Shown: piece by piece, positions 42,281 to 51,648 of the stretch | How the letters are laid out: every line of letters starts with the position of its first letter | How positions within the stretch are numbered: the stretch's first letter is position 1 | From: Actinoplanes auranticolor | Lineage (GTDB): Bacteria > Actinomycetota > Actinomycetes > Mycobacteriales > Micromonosporaceae | DNA: 64,000 nt | Direction of reading: 5' to 3' | Assembly (NCBI RefSeq): GCF_018332655.1 | Contig: NZ_BOQL01000042.1 | Location: 186,001-250,000 of the forward strand | Program-made: the position numbers and the translations under genes | The notes under the pieces: generated by a model | Told to the model about the DNA's origin: nothing | Databases searched by the model: none | What the model saw: the letters and a program-made list of their open reading frames with translations, nothing else

Positions 42281-42463
42281 GTGTCGGAATCCTCATGGTA
42301 CGACCCCCCGCCCGTCCGGCCGCGCCACCACGTCCGGCGGCGCGACAAGGTGGAGCTGGCCATCGCCGTCCTGCTGCTCACCAGCCTGCTCGGTCTGCTC
42401 GCCGTCGGCGTTGCCTGCGACCGGCCGGGTTCCGCCCGGCCGGCCCCGAGCCCCTCACCCTGA
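42281..42463 (+). CDS. Small single-pass membrane protein, 60 residues
   Basis: GTG 42281 begins a 60-residue frame with MSESSWYDPPP and a basic stretch (HHVRRRDK). A membrane helix (VELAIAVLLLTSLLGLLAVGVAC) and a Ser/Pro-rich tail follow. The cysteine after the helix might be lipidated or free. There is no strong Shine-Dalgarno. It lies divergent from the ECF sigma gene across 120 bp; a role as its membrane partner is only a guess. Confidence 0.6.
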   Translation: MSESSWYDPPPVRPRHHVRRRDKVELAIAVLLLTSLLGLLAVGVACDRPGSARPAPSPSP

Positions 42464-42503
42464 GCCCGGCCCGGGGTGACCGGCGCGCAACTATGGTGAC
42501 GGC

Positions 42504-43244
42504 ATGTCGCGAGTCTTCGGTGAGGTCGCCGCCCTGTACGACGAGGTTCGTCCCGGCTATCCGGACGAGCTGCTCGAGGCCCTGACGGCCTATCACGGCG
42601 GCGTCCCCGCCTCGGTCGCGGATCTGGGTGCCGGCACGGGCAAGGGCACCGAGCTGCTGCTCCGGCTGGGCGTACCGGTGACGGCGGTCGAGCCGGACGC
42701 GCGGATGGCGGAGATCCTGGCGCGGAAGTTCCCCGCCGCCGAGGTGGTCAACACGGCCTTCGAGCAATGGTCGCCGCCGCCGGGCGGGGTCGGCCTGATC
42801 GGCAGCGCGACGGCCTGGCACTGGATGGACCCGGCGACCCGCTGCCGCCGCGTGCACGAGGCCCTGGTGCCGCGCGGCACGCTGGCGATCTTCCACAACC
42901 GCCACGGGTACGCGGAACCGCCGCAGCAGCAGGTCATCGACGGCATCATGCAAGCCGTCGACCCGGCTCAGACCGTCGACGACCGCCCGGTGGACTGGGC
43001 GCGGGCCGACCTCGAGCACAGTGGCCTGTTCACCGGCACCGAGGTGCACGAGTGGCACCGGCACCCGGTGTTCAGCAAGGCGGAGTACCTGAGTCTGGTG
43101 CGGACGTTCTCCACGTACCGGCAGCACTCGCCCGAGGATCAGCAGCTCGTCATGACGAACCTGGGCGCGGCGATCGACAGCTGGGGCGGGACCCTGCGGA
43201 TGGACATCCACACGGTCCTCGTCCTCGGCCGGGCCACCACGTGA
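42504..43244 (+). CDS. Class I SAM-dependent methyltransferase
   Basis: A 246-residue methyltransferase (type 11-like). It starts FGEVAALYDEVRPGYPDELLEAL, typical of a family of small-molecule methyltransferases. Motif I VADLGAGTGKGTELLLRLG is followed by VTAVEPDARM (the acidic ribose ligand) and GSATAWHWMDP. The acceptor is unknown. It is transcribed alone, with a 25-bp gap to a convergent binding-protein gene. Confidence 0.94.
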   Translation: MSRVFGEVAALYDEVRPGYPDELLEALTAYHGGVPASVADLGAGTGKGTELLLRLGVPVTAVEPDARMAEILARKFPAAEVVNTAFEQWSPPPGGVGLIGSATAWHWMDPATRCRRVHEALVPRGTLAIFHNRHGYAEPPQQQVIDGIMQAVDPAQTVDDRPVDWARADLEHSGLFTGTEVHEWHRHPVFSKAEYLSLVRTFSTYRQHSPEDQQLVMTNLGAAIDSWGGTLRMDIHTVLVLGRATT

Positions 43245-43269
43245 TCCCGCCCCGTCGGCCGATCGGTGC

Positions 43270-44223
43270 TCAGCGGGCCGGCAGCCACTCCTGCCAGGTG
43301 GCCCGGTTCGCGTCCAGCCAGCGCTTCGCCGCGTCGTCGCGGGACAGCTTCCGGACGGTGATGTCCCGGGCGACCTCGTTCTGGTCGTCGTTGGTCCACC
43401 GGAAGTTCTTGATCAGGTCGGCCGCCGGGCTGCCCGAGTCGACGAAGGCCTTGCGGGCGATCTTGTCGAGGTCGTACGGCTGGTAGTCGCAGGCCACCGT
43501 CTTGGGGTCGGCGTCACAGCCGGGCTTGTAGATCGGCAGCGGGATGTGCACCAGCTTGATCTCCGACAGCAGCCACTGCGGGGTGTAGAAGTAGCCGATC
43601 AGCGGTTTCTTCTGCTTCTCGGCCCGCTGGAACTCGGCGATGAGCGCGTCCTCGCTGCCCGCGTAGACCACCGTGAAGTCCAGCTTCAGGTTCTTGATCA
43701 GCGCGGCGTCGTTGGTGACGAACGACGGGTCACCACCGAGCAGCTGACCCTTGCCGTCCGACTTGCTGGTCTTGAACTCGTCGGCGTACTTGTTGAGGTT
43801 CTTCCACTTCGTGATGTCCGGGTACTCCTTGGCCATCCACGGTGGCACGTACCAGCCGATGACGCCCTTGTTGCCGGTGAGGCCCTGCTCGACCGCGACC
43901 TTCTTGTCGTCGATGTAGGTCTTCTTGAGGTCGTCGTGACCCCAGTTCTCCAGGATGGCGTCGACCTCACCGCTGGCCAGGCCCTCCCACGAGGCGTCCT
44001 CGGTGAGGTCCTTCTCCACCACCGTGCAGCCCAGCTCCTGCTTGAGCAGGTAGCTCACCACCGCGACGTTGGCGGCGTAGCCGACCCAGGGGTTCACCGC
44101 GATCGACACGGTGCCGCAGGGGGTGCGCTCGACCCCGGGCGGGGCGACGATCGCCTCGGACGAGTTACCGCAGGCGGTCAGGGCCAGCACGCTCACCAGG
44201 GCGGCCGCGGTGCGTGCACGCAT
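43270..44223 (-). CDS. Orphan glycine betaine/proline-type substrate-binding lipoprotein behind the conservon
   Basis: About 317 residues from ATG 44223 (GGAG five bases before). The lipobox LTAC lies at residues 15-18. The mature part matches the OpuAC family: AVNPWVGY, GEVDAILENWGHDDLKKTY and GNKGVIGWYVP. It is a close paralog of the binding protein encoded at 48630-49601, sharing long identical stretches, but no permease or ATPase gene is beside it. Instead it is the last gene of a conservon operon, 29 bp after cvnD. It might serve the nearby importer or act as a sensor input. Confidence 0.92.
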   Translation of the reverse strand: MRARTAAALVSVLALTACGNSSEAIVAPPGVERTPCGTVSIAVNPWVGYAANVAVVSYLLKQELGCTVVEKDLTEDASWEGLASGEVDAILENWGHDDLKKTYIDDKKVAVEQGLTGNKGVIGWYVPPWMAKEYPDITKWKNLNKYADEFKTSKSDGKGQLLGGDPSFVTNDAALIKNLKLDFTVVYAGSEDALIAEFQRAEKQKKPLIGYFYTPQWLLSEIKLVHIPLPIYKPGCDADPKTVACDYQPYDLDKIARKAFVDSGSPAADLIKNFRWTNDDQNEVARDITVRKLSRDDAAKRWLDANRATWQEWLPAR

Positions 44224-44252
44224 CGTTCTCCGTTTCACAGTCATCAGCGGCC

Positions 44253-44855
44253 TCACCACGTCGGCACCGGCCGTTCCCGGCTCAGCCGCTTGGCCAGGAC
44301 CTCCTCGGTCAGCGCGACCAGGATGTGCTTCACCGACTCCCGGTAGCGCGCGTCGCACTCCAGCACCGGCACGCTCGGGTCGATGCCCAGCGCGTCGCGG
44401 ACCTCCTCGAGGTCGAAACGCTGCGACTGGTCGAAGGTGTTGACCCCGATCAGGAACGGGATCTCGTGCTCCTCGAAGTAGTCGATCGCCGGGAAGCAGT
44501 CCTCGATGCGCCGGGTGTCCAGCAGCACGATCGCCCCCAGCGCGCCGTCGACCAGGTCGTCCCAGAGGAAGGCGAACCGGTCCTGTCCGGGCGTACCGAA
44601 CAGATAGAGCAGCAGGGCGTCGTCGAGGGTGATACGGCCGAAGTCCAGGGCCACGGTGGTGGTGGTCTTGCCCGACACCGCGGAGGTGTCGTCGATGCCG
44701 ATCGACCGCTCGGTCATCTCGGCCTCGGTGACCAGCGGCTCGATCTCCGAGATGGCACCGACGAAGGTGGTCTTGCCGACGCCGAAGCCGCCACTGATGA
44801 CGATCTTGACCGCCACCGGCGGCAGCGGCGCCGGCTCACTAGAGCGCCCGAACAC
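44253..44855 (-). CDS. cvnD: Conservon small GTPase-like protein (CvnD type)
   Basis: A 200-residue GTP-binding protein. P-loop GGFGVGKTT is at 22-30, and the switch II/G3 region is FGTPGQDRF (normally DxxG; Gly-Gln is kept). G4 is VNTFD in place of NKxD. It belongs to the MglA-like GTPases paired with roadblock proteins. In Streptomyces, CvnA-D form a membrane-bound complex reminiscent of G-protein signalling. GTG 44855 lies in the end of the DUF742 gene (17-bp overlap). Confidence 0.95.
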   Translation of the reverse strand: MFGRSSEPAPLPPVAVKIVISGGFGVGKTTFVGAISEIEPLVTEAEMTERSIGIDDTSAVSGKTTTTVALDFGRITLDDALLLYLFGTPGQDRFAFLWDDLVDGALGAIVLLDTRRIEDCFPAIDYFEEHEIPFLIGVNTFDQSQRFDLEEVRDALGIDPSVPVLECDARYRESVKHILVALTEEVLAKRLSRERPVPTW

Positions 44856-45279
44856 GATCCCTGATCCTCTCGATCAATGCGATGGGGAGCTCCCCGAGCT
44901 GCTCCTCGATCCGCAGGTAGCCGTCCGTCACCAGGTCGGCGACGATCACCCGGACCACGCCGAGCGGCACCCGCAGGGCCACCGAGAGGTCCGCGATGGA
45001 CATCGGCGCCTGACACAACTCGACGATGCGCCGCGACTCGAAGCGCAGCGGCGCCGACAGCGCGGCCGGGGCCGCGTGCAGCAACGTCTCGATCCGCAGT
45101 CCGTCATGCAGCGGGCGGGTGCGCCCGCCGGTCAGCATGAAGGGCCGGACCACCAGGTCGTCGCCCGGTTCCGCGGCCGCGTGGGCCGGCGCGGGCGGGG
45201 GCTCCCGCCGCGAGGGCACGACCGGCTCCGCGTACGGGATCATGCGAGGGTCCGGCCCCCACTCCCCCCGGTGGCTCAT
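44839..45279 (-). CDS. cvnC: Conservon DUF742 protein (CvnC type)
   Basis: 146 residues. A Pro-rich N-terminus of about 40 residues precedes the DUF742 domain (VVRPFMLTGGRTRP, RFESRRIVELCQAPMSIADLSVAL, VIVADLVTDGYLRI), which has a wHTH-like shape. CvnC is the third conserved part of the complex and interacts with the others; its biochemical role is not settled. ATG 45279 overlaps the roadblock stop as ATGA. The 3' end overlaps the cvnD start. Confidence 0.95.
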   Translation of the reverse strand: MSHRGEWGPDPRMIPYAEPVVPSRREPPPAPAHAAAEPGDDLVVRPFMLTGGRTRPLHDGLRIETLLHAAPAALSAPLRFESRRIVELCQAPMSIADLSVALRVPLGVVRVIVADLVTDGYLRIEEQLGELPIALIERIRDRVRAL

Positions 45280-45701
45280 CGGGGTAGGTACTGCCGGGAC
45301 TCGGAGATCAGCGCCGGCGTGAGCAGAGCGCCGAACCTCTCCGCCAACAGGGACATCTCGTAGCCGACGAGACCCACGTCGCTGTCGCCGCCCGCGACGA
45401 CACCCAGGCAGCTGCCGCCGGCGATGACCGACACCAGCAGGAAGCCCCGCCGCATCTCGATCATGATGAGCTTGAGACCGTCGAAGTCGTAGCGCCGCGA
45501 GGCGCTGCGCGCGACGCTGGCCAGGCTGGACACGATCGCCGCCAGGTGGTCGGCCTCGGCCCGGCCCAGCCCGTCGGAGCTGGCGATCAGCAGGCCGTCG
45601 GAGGACACCGCGACCGCGTCGCGGACCCCGTCGGTCTGGTGCACGAAGTTGCCCAGCAGCCAGTTGAACTGGTGCCGGTCGGCAGACGTGTCAACGCTCA
45701 T
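45276..45701 (-). CDS. cvnB: Conservon roadblock/LC7 protein (CvnB type)
   Basis: A 141-residue roadblock/LC7 protein. The hallmark FVHQTDGVRDAVAVSSDGLLIASSDGL is at residues 17-43, followed by a hydrophobic VSVIAGGSCLGVVAGG segment. Such proteins act as GTPase-activating partners or scaffolds for MglA-like GTPases. It is co-translated with cvnC and lies 45 bp after the sensor gene. Confidence 0.95.
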   Translation of the reverse strand: MSVDTSADRHQFNWLLGNFVHQTDGVRDAVAVSSDGLLIASSDGLGRAEADHLAAIVSSLASVARSASRRYDFDGLKLIMIEMRRGFLLVSVIAGGSCLGVVAGGDSDVGLVGYEMSLLAERFGALLTPALISESRQYLPR

Positions 45702-45746
45702 GGGAACTTCTTTCGGCCTCGTCGCGGGGTTGGGGAGGGGCGGCGG

Positions 45747-48245
45747 TCATGGTCGGTCGGTGGCGTCGTTGCTGCCGCGCTGCATGCCGCTGCGGAAGGC
45801 GGTGAGCCGGGCGCGCACCTCGTCCGGCGAGTCGCTGACGGGAGCGGGTCGCTCGGCCGTCCTGGTGGGAACCGCGCCGGCGGGCTGGGCCGGTGCCGAC
45901 TTGCGGGCCTTCGGCGCTCGCTTCTTCAAGCCGTTCGGGGTGCGGTCGGCCTGGTCCGGCGGGGGCCCGAAGGAGTACATGTCCATGCCGAGCGTCGAGG
46001 CGGTCATCGCCTCTTCGTAGCGCGCGGTCGGCGAGCCCGCCGCGGCCGGCTGCTGCTGCTCGGCGGGAGACGGCGGCTGCCGCCGTACGGCCGGGCTGCC
46101 GGGGACGGTGACGTACTCGATCTTGCCGGGCCGGATCCGGCCGTCCGTCGCGGGCGGCGGCGGCGGCGCGGCCGGCGGCAGGGTGAGGACCTGGGTCGCC
46201 GCCGGGTCCGACGCCTCCAGCGCCCGCGGCGTTTCCAGCGGCCGGCGTTCCTCGGAGGCCAGCCTGGGCTGCGGTGCCGGGGCACTGACGGCCTGGACAC
46301 CGGCCACGATGGACGGCGGCAGCACGATGCGCGCGGTCACCCCGGTCACCGGGGACGGCGCCAGCTGCACGTCGATGTCCATGTCGGTGGCGAGCCGGCC
46401 GACCACGTAGTGGCCCAGGAACCGGGTCGGCGCGGTGATGAAGTCGCCCTCGCCGCGCAGCCGCTGGTTGGCCAGTTCCAGGTCGGCCCGGCTCATGCCG
46501 ATGCCCTGGTCGGTGATGGCGATCAGGTAGCTGTCGCCGATCCGCCGTCCCTGGATCTCCACGTCGGCGTCCGGCGGGGAGAAGGCGAGCCCGTTCTCGA
46601 CCAGCTCGGCGAGCATGTGCGCGACACCGCTGACGACCGCGCCGGCCACGAGCGCGTCGTCGACGCGGCGCAGGGCGACCCGGCGGTACTCCTCGACCTC
46701 GGAGACGGCGGCCCGGATGACGTCGGCGATGGGCAGCGGCTCGGACCACTGCCGCGGGCTGGCCGCGCCGACCAGCACCAGCAGGCTCTCGGCGTTACGG
46801 CGCATGCGGGTGGCCAGGTGGTCGAGCTCGAAGAGGTTGGCCAGCCCGGTCGGGTCGGACTCCTCGCGTTCCAGGCTGGTGATGAAGCCCAGCTGGCGGC
46901 GCAGCAGGTTCTGGTTGCGGCGGCCGAGGTTGGCCAGCGACTCGGTGGTGCTGCGCCGCAGCATCGCCTGCTCGGTCGCCAGCGAGTACGCGGTGGCCTG
47001 CACCCGGTCCAGCGCATCGGCGACCAGCCGGACCTCGTCACTGGCGCCCGCGGGCACGGCGACGGTCAGCGGCGGCACGTCGTCGTCACCGGAGGTCGCC
47101 TTGCGGACCGCCTCGGGCAGCCGCTCACCGGCCAGCCGGTTGGCCTCGTCGGCCAGGGTGGCCAGCGGGGCGGCGATCGAGCGCGATGCGACCGTGGCCA
47201 GGTACACCGAGCCGATGAAGCAGATGATCACGGCACCGAGCAGCAGGCCCATCCGCTGCGTGGCCTCGTCCTGCAGCGTGGCCGCCCGGGCCCGGATGAC
47301 CGAGCCGACGTGCTGCTGCAACTGGAGCATGTCGTCCAGCACGGTGGTCTGCGAGGACCACCAGGACTGGGGATTCACCTGCAGGTTGCGGCCGTCGCCG
47401 GCGTTGAGCGCCACCTGCTCGAAGTAGGCGGCGGTCTGCGCGGCGCCGGTGCTGAGCACGTAGTCCTTGGCTCTGCGCTGGGTGTCGTCGGCGTAGCGGG
47501 TGAACGAGGCGAGCGCCGCGTCCTTGGCCGAGCGCATGGTGACGAACTGCAGGAACTCGCCGCGGTTGAAGCCGCTGGCCGAGAACACGCCGTTGAGGAA
47601 CGCCCGCTCCTGCGCGGTGCTCTCCTTGGCATCGCCGAGGGCCTCCAGCGCGGAGACCCCGCGGCGCAGGGCCGGGTCGGCGGAGCTGTCCAGGCCGTAG
47701 TCGACGTTGCTCAGCTCGGCGATGCGCCCGGTGTAGAAGGTGAAGGTCGGGGCGCGGTCGGCGGCTCCGGCGTCGGTGCCGGCGCGGACACCGGCGAGGC
47801 CGTCGAGCCCGCGGACGGCGGTGGCGACCCGGTCCTGGGCGACGCCGCCGGAGGAGATCAGATCCTCCACCTCGGCCCGCTGGTCGTCGACGCGCTTGCG
47901 GGCCGGGGCCAGCTCGGCGCGGAAGCCGACGTTGCCACCGAGCAGACCGGCGGTGAGACCACGCTCGGTCTGTAGTTCCTGCACGAGGTCCTGCACGGCG
48001 AGGACGAGGGTGACGGCGCGCGCGGAGGCGGCGGCCGTGCGGTAGTTGTCGACCTCGGTGACGGTGATGACGCCCAGCAGCACGAGGACCGCGACGACGG
48101 GCAGGGTCAGCGTCCGGACGACGCGGCGGCGGATCGTGCCGCCGGAGCGGGCCGGCTGAGCGGCCGGGACGCCGGTGACTGCCTCGCTCGCGGGCGCGAC
48201 GACATCGGCATCGTGGTGTGCCTGGCGCGGACGGGGAATCTTCAT
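45747..48245 (-). CDS. cvnA: Conservon sensor histidine-kinase-like protein with nitrate/nitrite-sensing (NIT) domain
   Basis: An 832-residue membrane protein. TM1 is at about 44-65 and TM2 near 345. Between them is a large extracytoplasmic NIT-type helical domain (QTERGLTAGLLGG is its start). A HAMP-like stretch and a coiled coil follow, then an HATPase_c domain at about 510-620 (LAELVENGLAFSPPD as N-box; DQGIGMS as G1). No phospho-acceptor histidine box is obvious, as in other CvnA proteins. The C-terminal 200 residues are Pro/Ala-rich and disordered. It is the likely receptor of the conservon. Confidence 0.94.
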   Translation of the reverse strand: MKIPRPRQAHHDADVVAPASEAVTGVPAAQPARSGGTIRRRVVRTLTLPVVAVLVLLGVITVTEVDNYRTAAASARAVTLVLAVQDLVQELQTERGLTAGLLGGNVGFRAELAPARKRVDDQRAEVEDLISSGGVAQDRVATAVRGLDGLAGVRAGTDAGAADRAPTFTFYTGRIAELSNVDYGLDSSADPALRRGVSALEALGDAKESTAQERAFLNGVFSASGFNRGEFLQFVTMRSAKDAALASFTRYADDTQRRAKDYVLSTGAAQTAAYFEQVALNAGDGRNLQVNPQSWWSSQTTVLDDMLQLQQHVGSVIRARAATLQDEATQRMGLLLGAVIICFIGSVYLATVASRSIAAPLATLADEANRLAGERLPEAVRKATSGDDDVPPLTVAVPAGASDEVRLVADALDRVQATAYSLATEQAMLRRSTTESLANLGRRNQNLLRRQLGFITSLEREESDPTGLANLFELDHLATRMRRNAESLLVLVGAASPRQWSEPLPIADVIRAAVSEVEEYRRVALRRVDDALVAGAVVSGVAHMLAELVENGLAFSPPDADVEIQGRRIGDSYLIAITDQGIGMSRADLELANQRLRGEGDFITAPTRFLGHYVVGRLATDMDIDVQLAPSPVTGVTARIVLPPSIVAGVQAVSAPAPQPRLASEERRPLETPRALEASDPAATQVLTLPPAAPPPPPATDGRIRPGKIEYVTVPGSPAVRRQPPSPAEQQQPAAAGSPTARYEEAMTASTLGMDMYSFGPPPDQADRTPNGLKKRAPKARKSAPAQPAGAVPTRTAERPAPVSDSPDEVRARLTAFRSGMQRGSNDATDRP

Positions 48246-48368
48246 CGGAGAACCGTCCCAGGAGCAACGCGGCCGGCAGTGAGGTCTACGACCGGACGAC
48301 TCCGTGCGGACACGCGATATCTCCTTCGTCGGGTGGCGGCGGTCTCTCTCGGCCGCGGATTTGGGGGA

Positions 48369-48398
48369 ACCGTAGCGATGAGCTGAGTCGTAAGTCCA
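48369..48398 (-). promoter_or_regulatory. Candidate promoter of the conservon operon
   Basis: On the minus strand TGGACT (48398-48393) is followed after 18 bp by TACGGT (48374-48369), a TAnnnT-type -10. A leader of about 115 nt would precede the cvnA start at 48245. Confidence 0.4.
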
Positions 48399-48572
48399 CT
48401 ATGTACGGCTGATGACGGCGAAATTCCCGGATATGTACGGGGCGCAAGATCAGCTCGCGGTCCGGTGGGTAGATCGGATCATTGATGAAGGGCATCAGGG
48501 TCCTGCCGGAAGGTTGCAATCAGATTTCGATCACGAAGCAAAGCGACGTCGTCACTCCGGCGGGGGCCCATC

Positions 48573-48612
48573 GGGGGTCGCGAGTGAGCACAGCACAACA
48601 CTCACGGCCCCC
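48573..48612 (-). terminator. Terminator of the betaine transport operon
   Basis: An interrupted stem, GGGGG plus GTGAG pairing with CTCAC plus CCCCC, 18 bp beyond the binding-protein stop on the minus strand. Confidence 0.6.
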
Positions 48613-48629
48613 GTCGGACACTGCGTCTG

Positions 48630-49601
48630 TCAGCTGGTCGCCGGAATCCACGGCTTCCAGGTGGCCTCGTGCTCGTTGACCCATTTCTCGCCGGCGGCTT
48701 CGGCGGTCATGCCCTGATTGGTGATGTAGTCCGAGACCAGGTTCTGGTCCTCATTGGTCCACTTGAAGTTCTTGATGAGCTGGAACGCGGGGCTGTTGGC
48801 GTCGGCGAACTTCTTGCTCACGATCTTGTCCAGGATGTAGTCCGGGTAGTCACAGGCGACCTTCTTCGGGTCGGCGTCACAACCGGCGGTGTACGCGGGC
48901 AGCTTCACCCGGGCGTACTTCTCCTTGGCGAACAGCCACTGCGGCTCGTAGAAGTAGAACAGCAGCGGCTTCTTCTGCGCCGTCGCCTGCTGTGCGGCCT
49001 TGATGATGGCGGCCTCACTGCCGGAGTAGACGACCTTGTAGTTCAGCTTCAGATTCGCCACAAGGGCTACGTCATTGGTGACGAAGGACGGGTCGCCCGC
49101 GAGGAACTGACCTTTGTCACCGGATTCGGAGGTCTTGAACAGGTTCGCGTACTTGTTCAGGTTCGCGCCGTCGGTGATGTCCGGGTACTTCTCCACCATC
49201 CACTGCGGCACGTACCAGCCGATCACGCCTTTGTTACCGGTCGGCCCGAGGTCGACGGCGACCTTCTTGTCGGTGATGTAGGTCTTCTTCAGATCGTCGT
49301 GGCCCCAGTTCTCCACGATCGCGTCGACCTCGCCGGTCTCGAAGCCCTGCCAGGCGATCTCTTCCTTGAGGTTCTTCTTGTCCACGGTGTAACCGAGCTT
49401 GGACTCCAGCAGATGGCCGAGCACAGCCGCATTCGCCTCGTAACCCACCCACGGGTTGATGGCGAGCTTGACCGTGCCCTTCGAACCCGCCGCCGGCGCG
49501 TCCGAGGAACCGGCGTCCGACTTCGCGCCGCCACAACCGGCCACAGCCATGCTCAATGCCGCGGCGACCGCGGTGAGCTGGATCCATTTCACGTGTCTCA
49601 T
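48630..49601 (-). CDS. proX: Glycine betaine/proline ABC transporter substrate-binding lipoprotein
   Basis: A 323-residue precursor from ATG 49601, with AAGGA 8 nt upstream. The lipobox VAGC is at about 20-23. The mature protein has the OpuAC/ProX motifs (AINPWVGYEAN, EVDAIVENWGHDD, GDPSFVTND) and aromatic residues able to cage a quaternary ammonium group. Two C-terminal cysteines (GCDADPKKVAC) may form a disulfide. It is the last gene of the choline/betaine operon and is closely related to the orphan at 43270. Confidence 0.95.
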   Translation of the reverse strand: MRHVKWIQLTAVAAALSMAVAGCGGAKSDAGSSDAPAAGSKGTVKLAINPWVGYEANAAVLGHLLESKLGYTVDKKNLKEEIAWQGFETGEVDAIVENWGHDDLKKTYITDKKVAVDLGPTGNKGVIGWYVPQWMVEKYPDITDGANLNKYANLFKTSESGDKGQFLAGDPSFVTNDVALVANLKLNYKVVYSGSEAAIIKAAQQATAQKKPLLFYFYEPQWLFAKEKYARVKLPAYTAGCDADPKKVACDYPDYILDKIVSKKFADANSPAFQLIKNFKWTNEDQNLVSDYITNQGMTAEAAGEKWVNEHEATWKPWIPATS

Positions 49602-49659
49602 CGAGATTTCCTTCCGGATGGTGCTTGCCGCCGGACGGCGGCAGAGGGGAGAACACAAA

Positions 49660-51648
49660 TCAGGTCGCCGGCCGGCGCAGGCGGTTGTCGTCGGCGCGCC
49701 GGCCCGCGCCCTGGGTGAGCCGGTCGAGCAGGACGCCCAGCAGCACGATCGCAAAACCGGCGGCCAGGCCCTTGCCGAAGTCCTCGCGCTGGGCGAACCC
49801 GGCGACCACGTCGTAACCCAGGGCGCCGGCCCCGACCAGGCCACCGACCACCACCATCGCGAGGACCATCACGATGCCCTGGTTCGCCGCCAGCAGCAGA
49901 CCCCGCCGGGCCATCGGCAGCTGCACCTTCCACAGCAGCTGCCGCGGCGTCGACCCCGACGACACGGCCGCCTCGACCACCGTCGCCGGCACGTCGCGCA
50001 CGCCGCGCTCGACCAGCCGCACCACCGGCGGCACGGCGTAGATCACCGCGGCCACGATGGCCGTGAACCGGCTGGCCCCGAACAAGGCGACCGCGGGCAG
50101 CAGGTAGACGAACGACGGCATCGTCTGCGCCGCGTCCAGCACCGGCCGCATGACCAGGGCGAAACGGTCGTGGCGGGCACCGAGTACGCCGAAGACGATG
50201 CCGAAGGCCATCGTGGCGACGGTGGCGACCAGGACGGTGGCCAGGGTCTGCATCGCGTGCTGCCACAGCCCCAGGCCGACCAGCCCGGCCACGGCCAGCC
50301 CGGCGATCACGGCAGCCCGGGGACCGCTGCTCAGCGCGCCGAAGATCAGCACGACCACCAGGAACAGCCACCACGGCGTCGTGGTCAGCACAGTCTCGAT
50401 CGGATCGAGCAGCCCGGCGCTGACCACGTTCTTCAGGGCCTCGGTCGCGTCGTACCAGTGGAACTCGACCCACCGCGTCGCCTCGTTGACACCGACGGCG
50501 AACGACGCCCGCCAGGCGGCCGGGAACTCCGCGCCCCACGACGACATCCGGCCCAGCACCGTCGCCGCCACGACCGCGACGACGGCCACGACCGGACCGG
50601 CCAGCCGCAGCCGGACGGACCGGTGGGTGGTGGGTGCGGCCCGGTGCGCGGCGTGGGTGGTGATCCGGTCGAGCACGACGGCGAGGACGACGATCGCCAG
50701 CCCGGCGTCGAAGGCCGCACCCACGTTGACCCGTTCCAGGGCCTGCACGATGGTCTGCCCCAGGCCCGGCGCGTCGATCAGCGCGGTGATCACGACCATC
50801 GACAGGGCCATCATGATCGCCTGGTTGACGGCCAGCACGATGGTCGGCCGGGCCAGCGGCAGGCGCACCTTGCCCAGCAGCTGCCAGCGGGTCGAGCCGA
50901 GCGCGGTGGCCGCCTCCACGGTGGACTTCGGCACCTCGGTGATGCCCAGCGCGGTGATCCGGATGGCCGGCGGGATGGCGTAGATCAGGGTGGCGATGGT
51001 GGCCGCGGGCGAGCCGATCAGGAAGAGCAGCGTCATCGGCGCCAGGTAGGCGAACGTCGGCATGATCTGCATGACGTCGAGCACCGGCCGCAGCACGGCG
51101 CCGACTGCGGGCACCCGGGCGGCGAGCACCCCGAGCGGTACGCCGATCAGCACCGCCAGCAGCACAGCGGACAGCGTCAGCACCAACGTGTCGACGCTCT
51201 CCTCCCACAGCCCGAGCACGCCGAAGCTGAGGAAACCGGCCACCGCCAGCAACGCGATGCGCCACCCGGCCACCACCGCGGCGAGCGCCCCGGCCGCCGC
51301 CACGAGACCGGCCCAGCCGAGCCCGTACAGCGCGCCGTGCACGGTGTCGACCAGCAGGGAGACGCCGAGGCGCAGGTAGTTGAAGCCGTACAGGAACAGC
51401 GGGCTGGTGTCCCGGTTGGCGTCGACCCAGTCCCGCACCCCGCTGAAGAACCGGAACGCCCAGGGATTGTCGTCGTCGGCCGGCGCCGAGGTCCGCACGA
51501 CCAGGTACACGGCCGCGGTGGCCAGGACGAGCAGCAGGATCAGCGTCCGGCGGCCGGGCAGTTTCCGGCGCGGCCCGGGGGCGGCGGGGTCCGGTGCCGG
51601 GTCGACCGCCTCCGCCGGAACGGTCACGTCCGTGACGGCGGTGCTCAT
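49660..51648 (-). CDS. proW: Glycine betaine ABC permease, two permease domains fused
   Basis: A 662-residue membrane protein containing two tandem transport-permease domains. Each has its own EAA coupling loop: EAATALGSTRWQLLGKVRLP and EAAVSSGSTPRQLLWKVQLP. Ordinary ProW/OpuAB permeases have one domain of 220-350 residues, so one chain here supplies both halves of the channel. The ATG at 51648 overlaps the ATPase stop as ATGA. It works with ProV and ProX to import betaine-like osmolytes. Confidence 0.95.
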   Translation of the reverse strand: MSTAVTDVTVPAEAVDPAPDPAAPGPRRKLPGRRTLILLLVLATAAVYLVVRTSAPADDDNPWAFRFFSGVRDWVDANRDTSPLFLYGFNYLRLGVSLLVDTVHGALYGLGWAGLVAAAGALAAVVAGWRIALLAVAGFLSFGVLGLWEESVDTLVLTLSAVLLAVLIGVPLGVLAARVPAVGAVLRPVLDVMQIMPTFAYLAPMTLLFLIGSPAATIATLIYAIPPAIRITALGITEVPKSTVEAATALGSTRWQLLGKVRLPLARPTIVLAVNQAIMMALSMVVITALIDAPGLGQTIVQALERVNVGAAFDAGLAIVVLAVVLDRITTHAAHRAAPTTHRSVRLRLAGPVVAVVAVVAATVLGRMSSWGAEFPAAWRASFAVGVNEATRWVEFHWYDATEALKNVVSAGLLDPIETVLTTTPWWLFLVVVLIFGALSSGPRAAVIAGLAVAGLVGLGLWQHAMQTLATVLVATVATMAFGIVFGVLGARHDRFALVMRPVLDAAQTMPSFVYLLPAVALFGASRFTAIVAAVIYAVPPVVRLVERGVRDVPATVVEAAVSSGSTPRQLLWKVQLPMARRGLLLAANQGIVMVLAMVVVGGLVGAGALGYDVVAGFAQREDFGKGLAAGFAIVLLGVLLDRLTQGAGRRADDNRLRRPAT

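Larger units (their letters stand above)
48246..48629. other. Intergenic region between conservon and betaine operon
   Basis: A 384-bp gap without a convincing gene. It contains the candidate conservon promoter (48369-48398) and the terminator of the betaine operon (48573-48612). The middle part (48400-48570) is noticeably less GC-rich than its surroundings, and nothing else is recognised. Confidence 0.6.

Noticed and set aside
40508..42463. Long plus-strand frame covering the SDR and ECF sigma genes
   Set aside because: Only its last 60 codons, from GTG 42281, look like protein. The rest is the shadow of two clear minus-strand genes.
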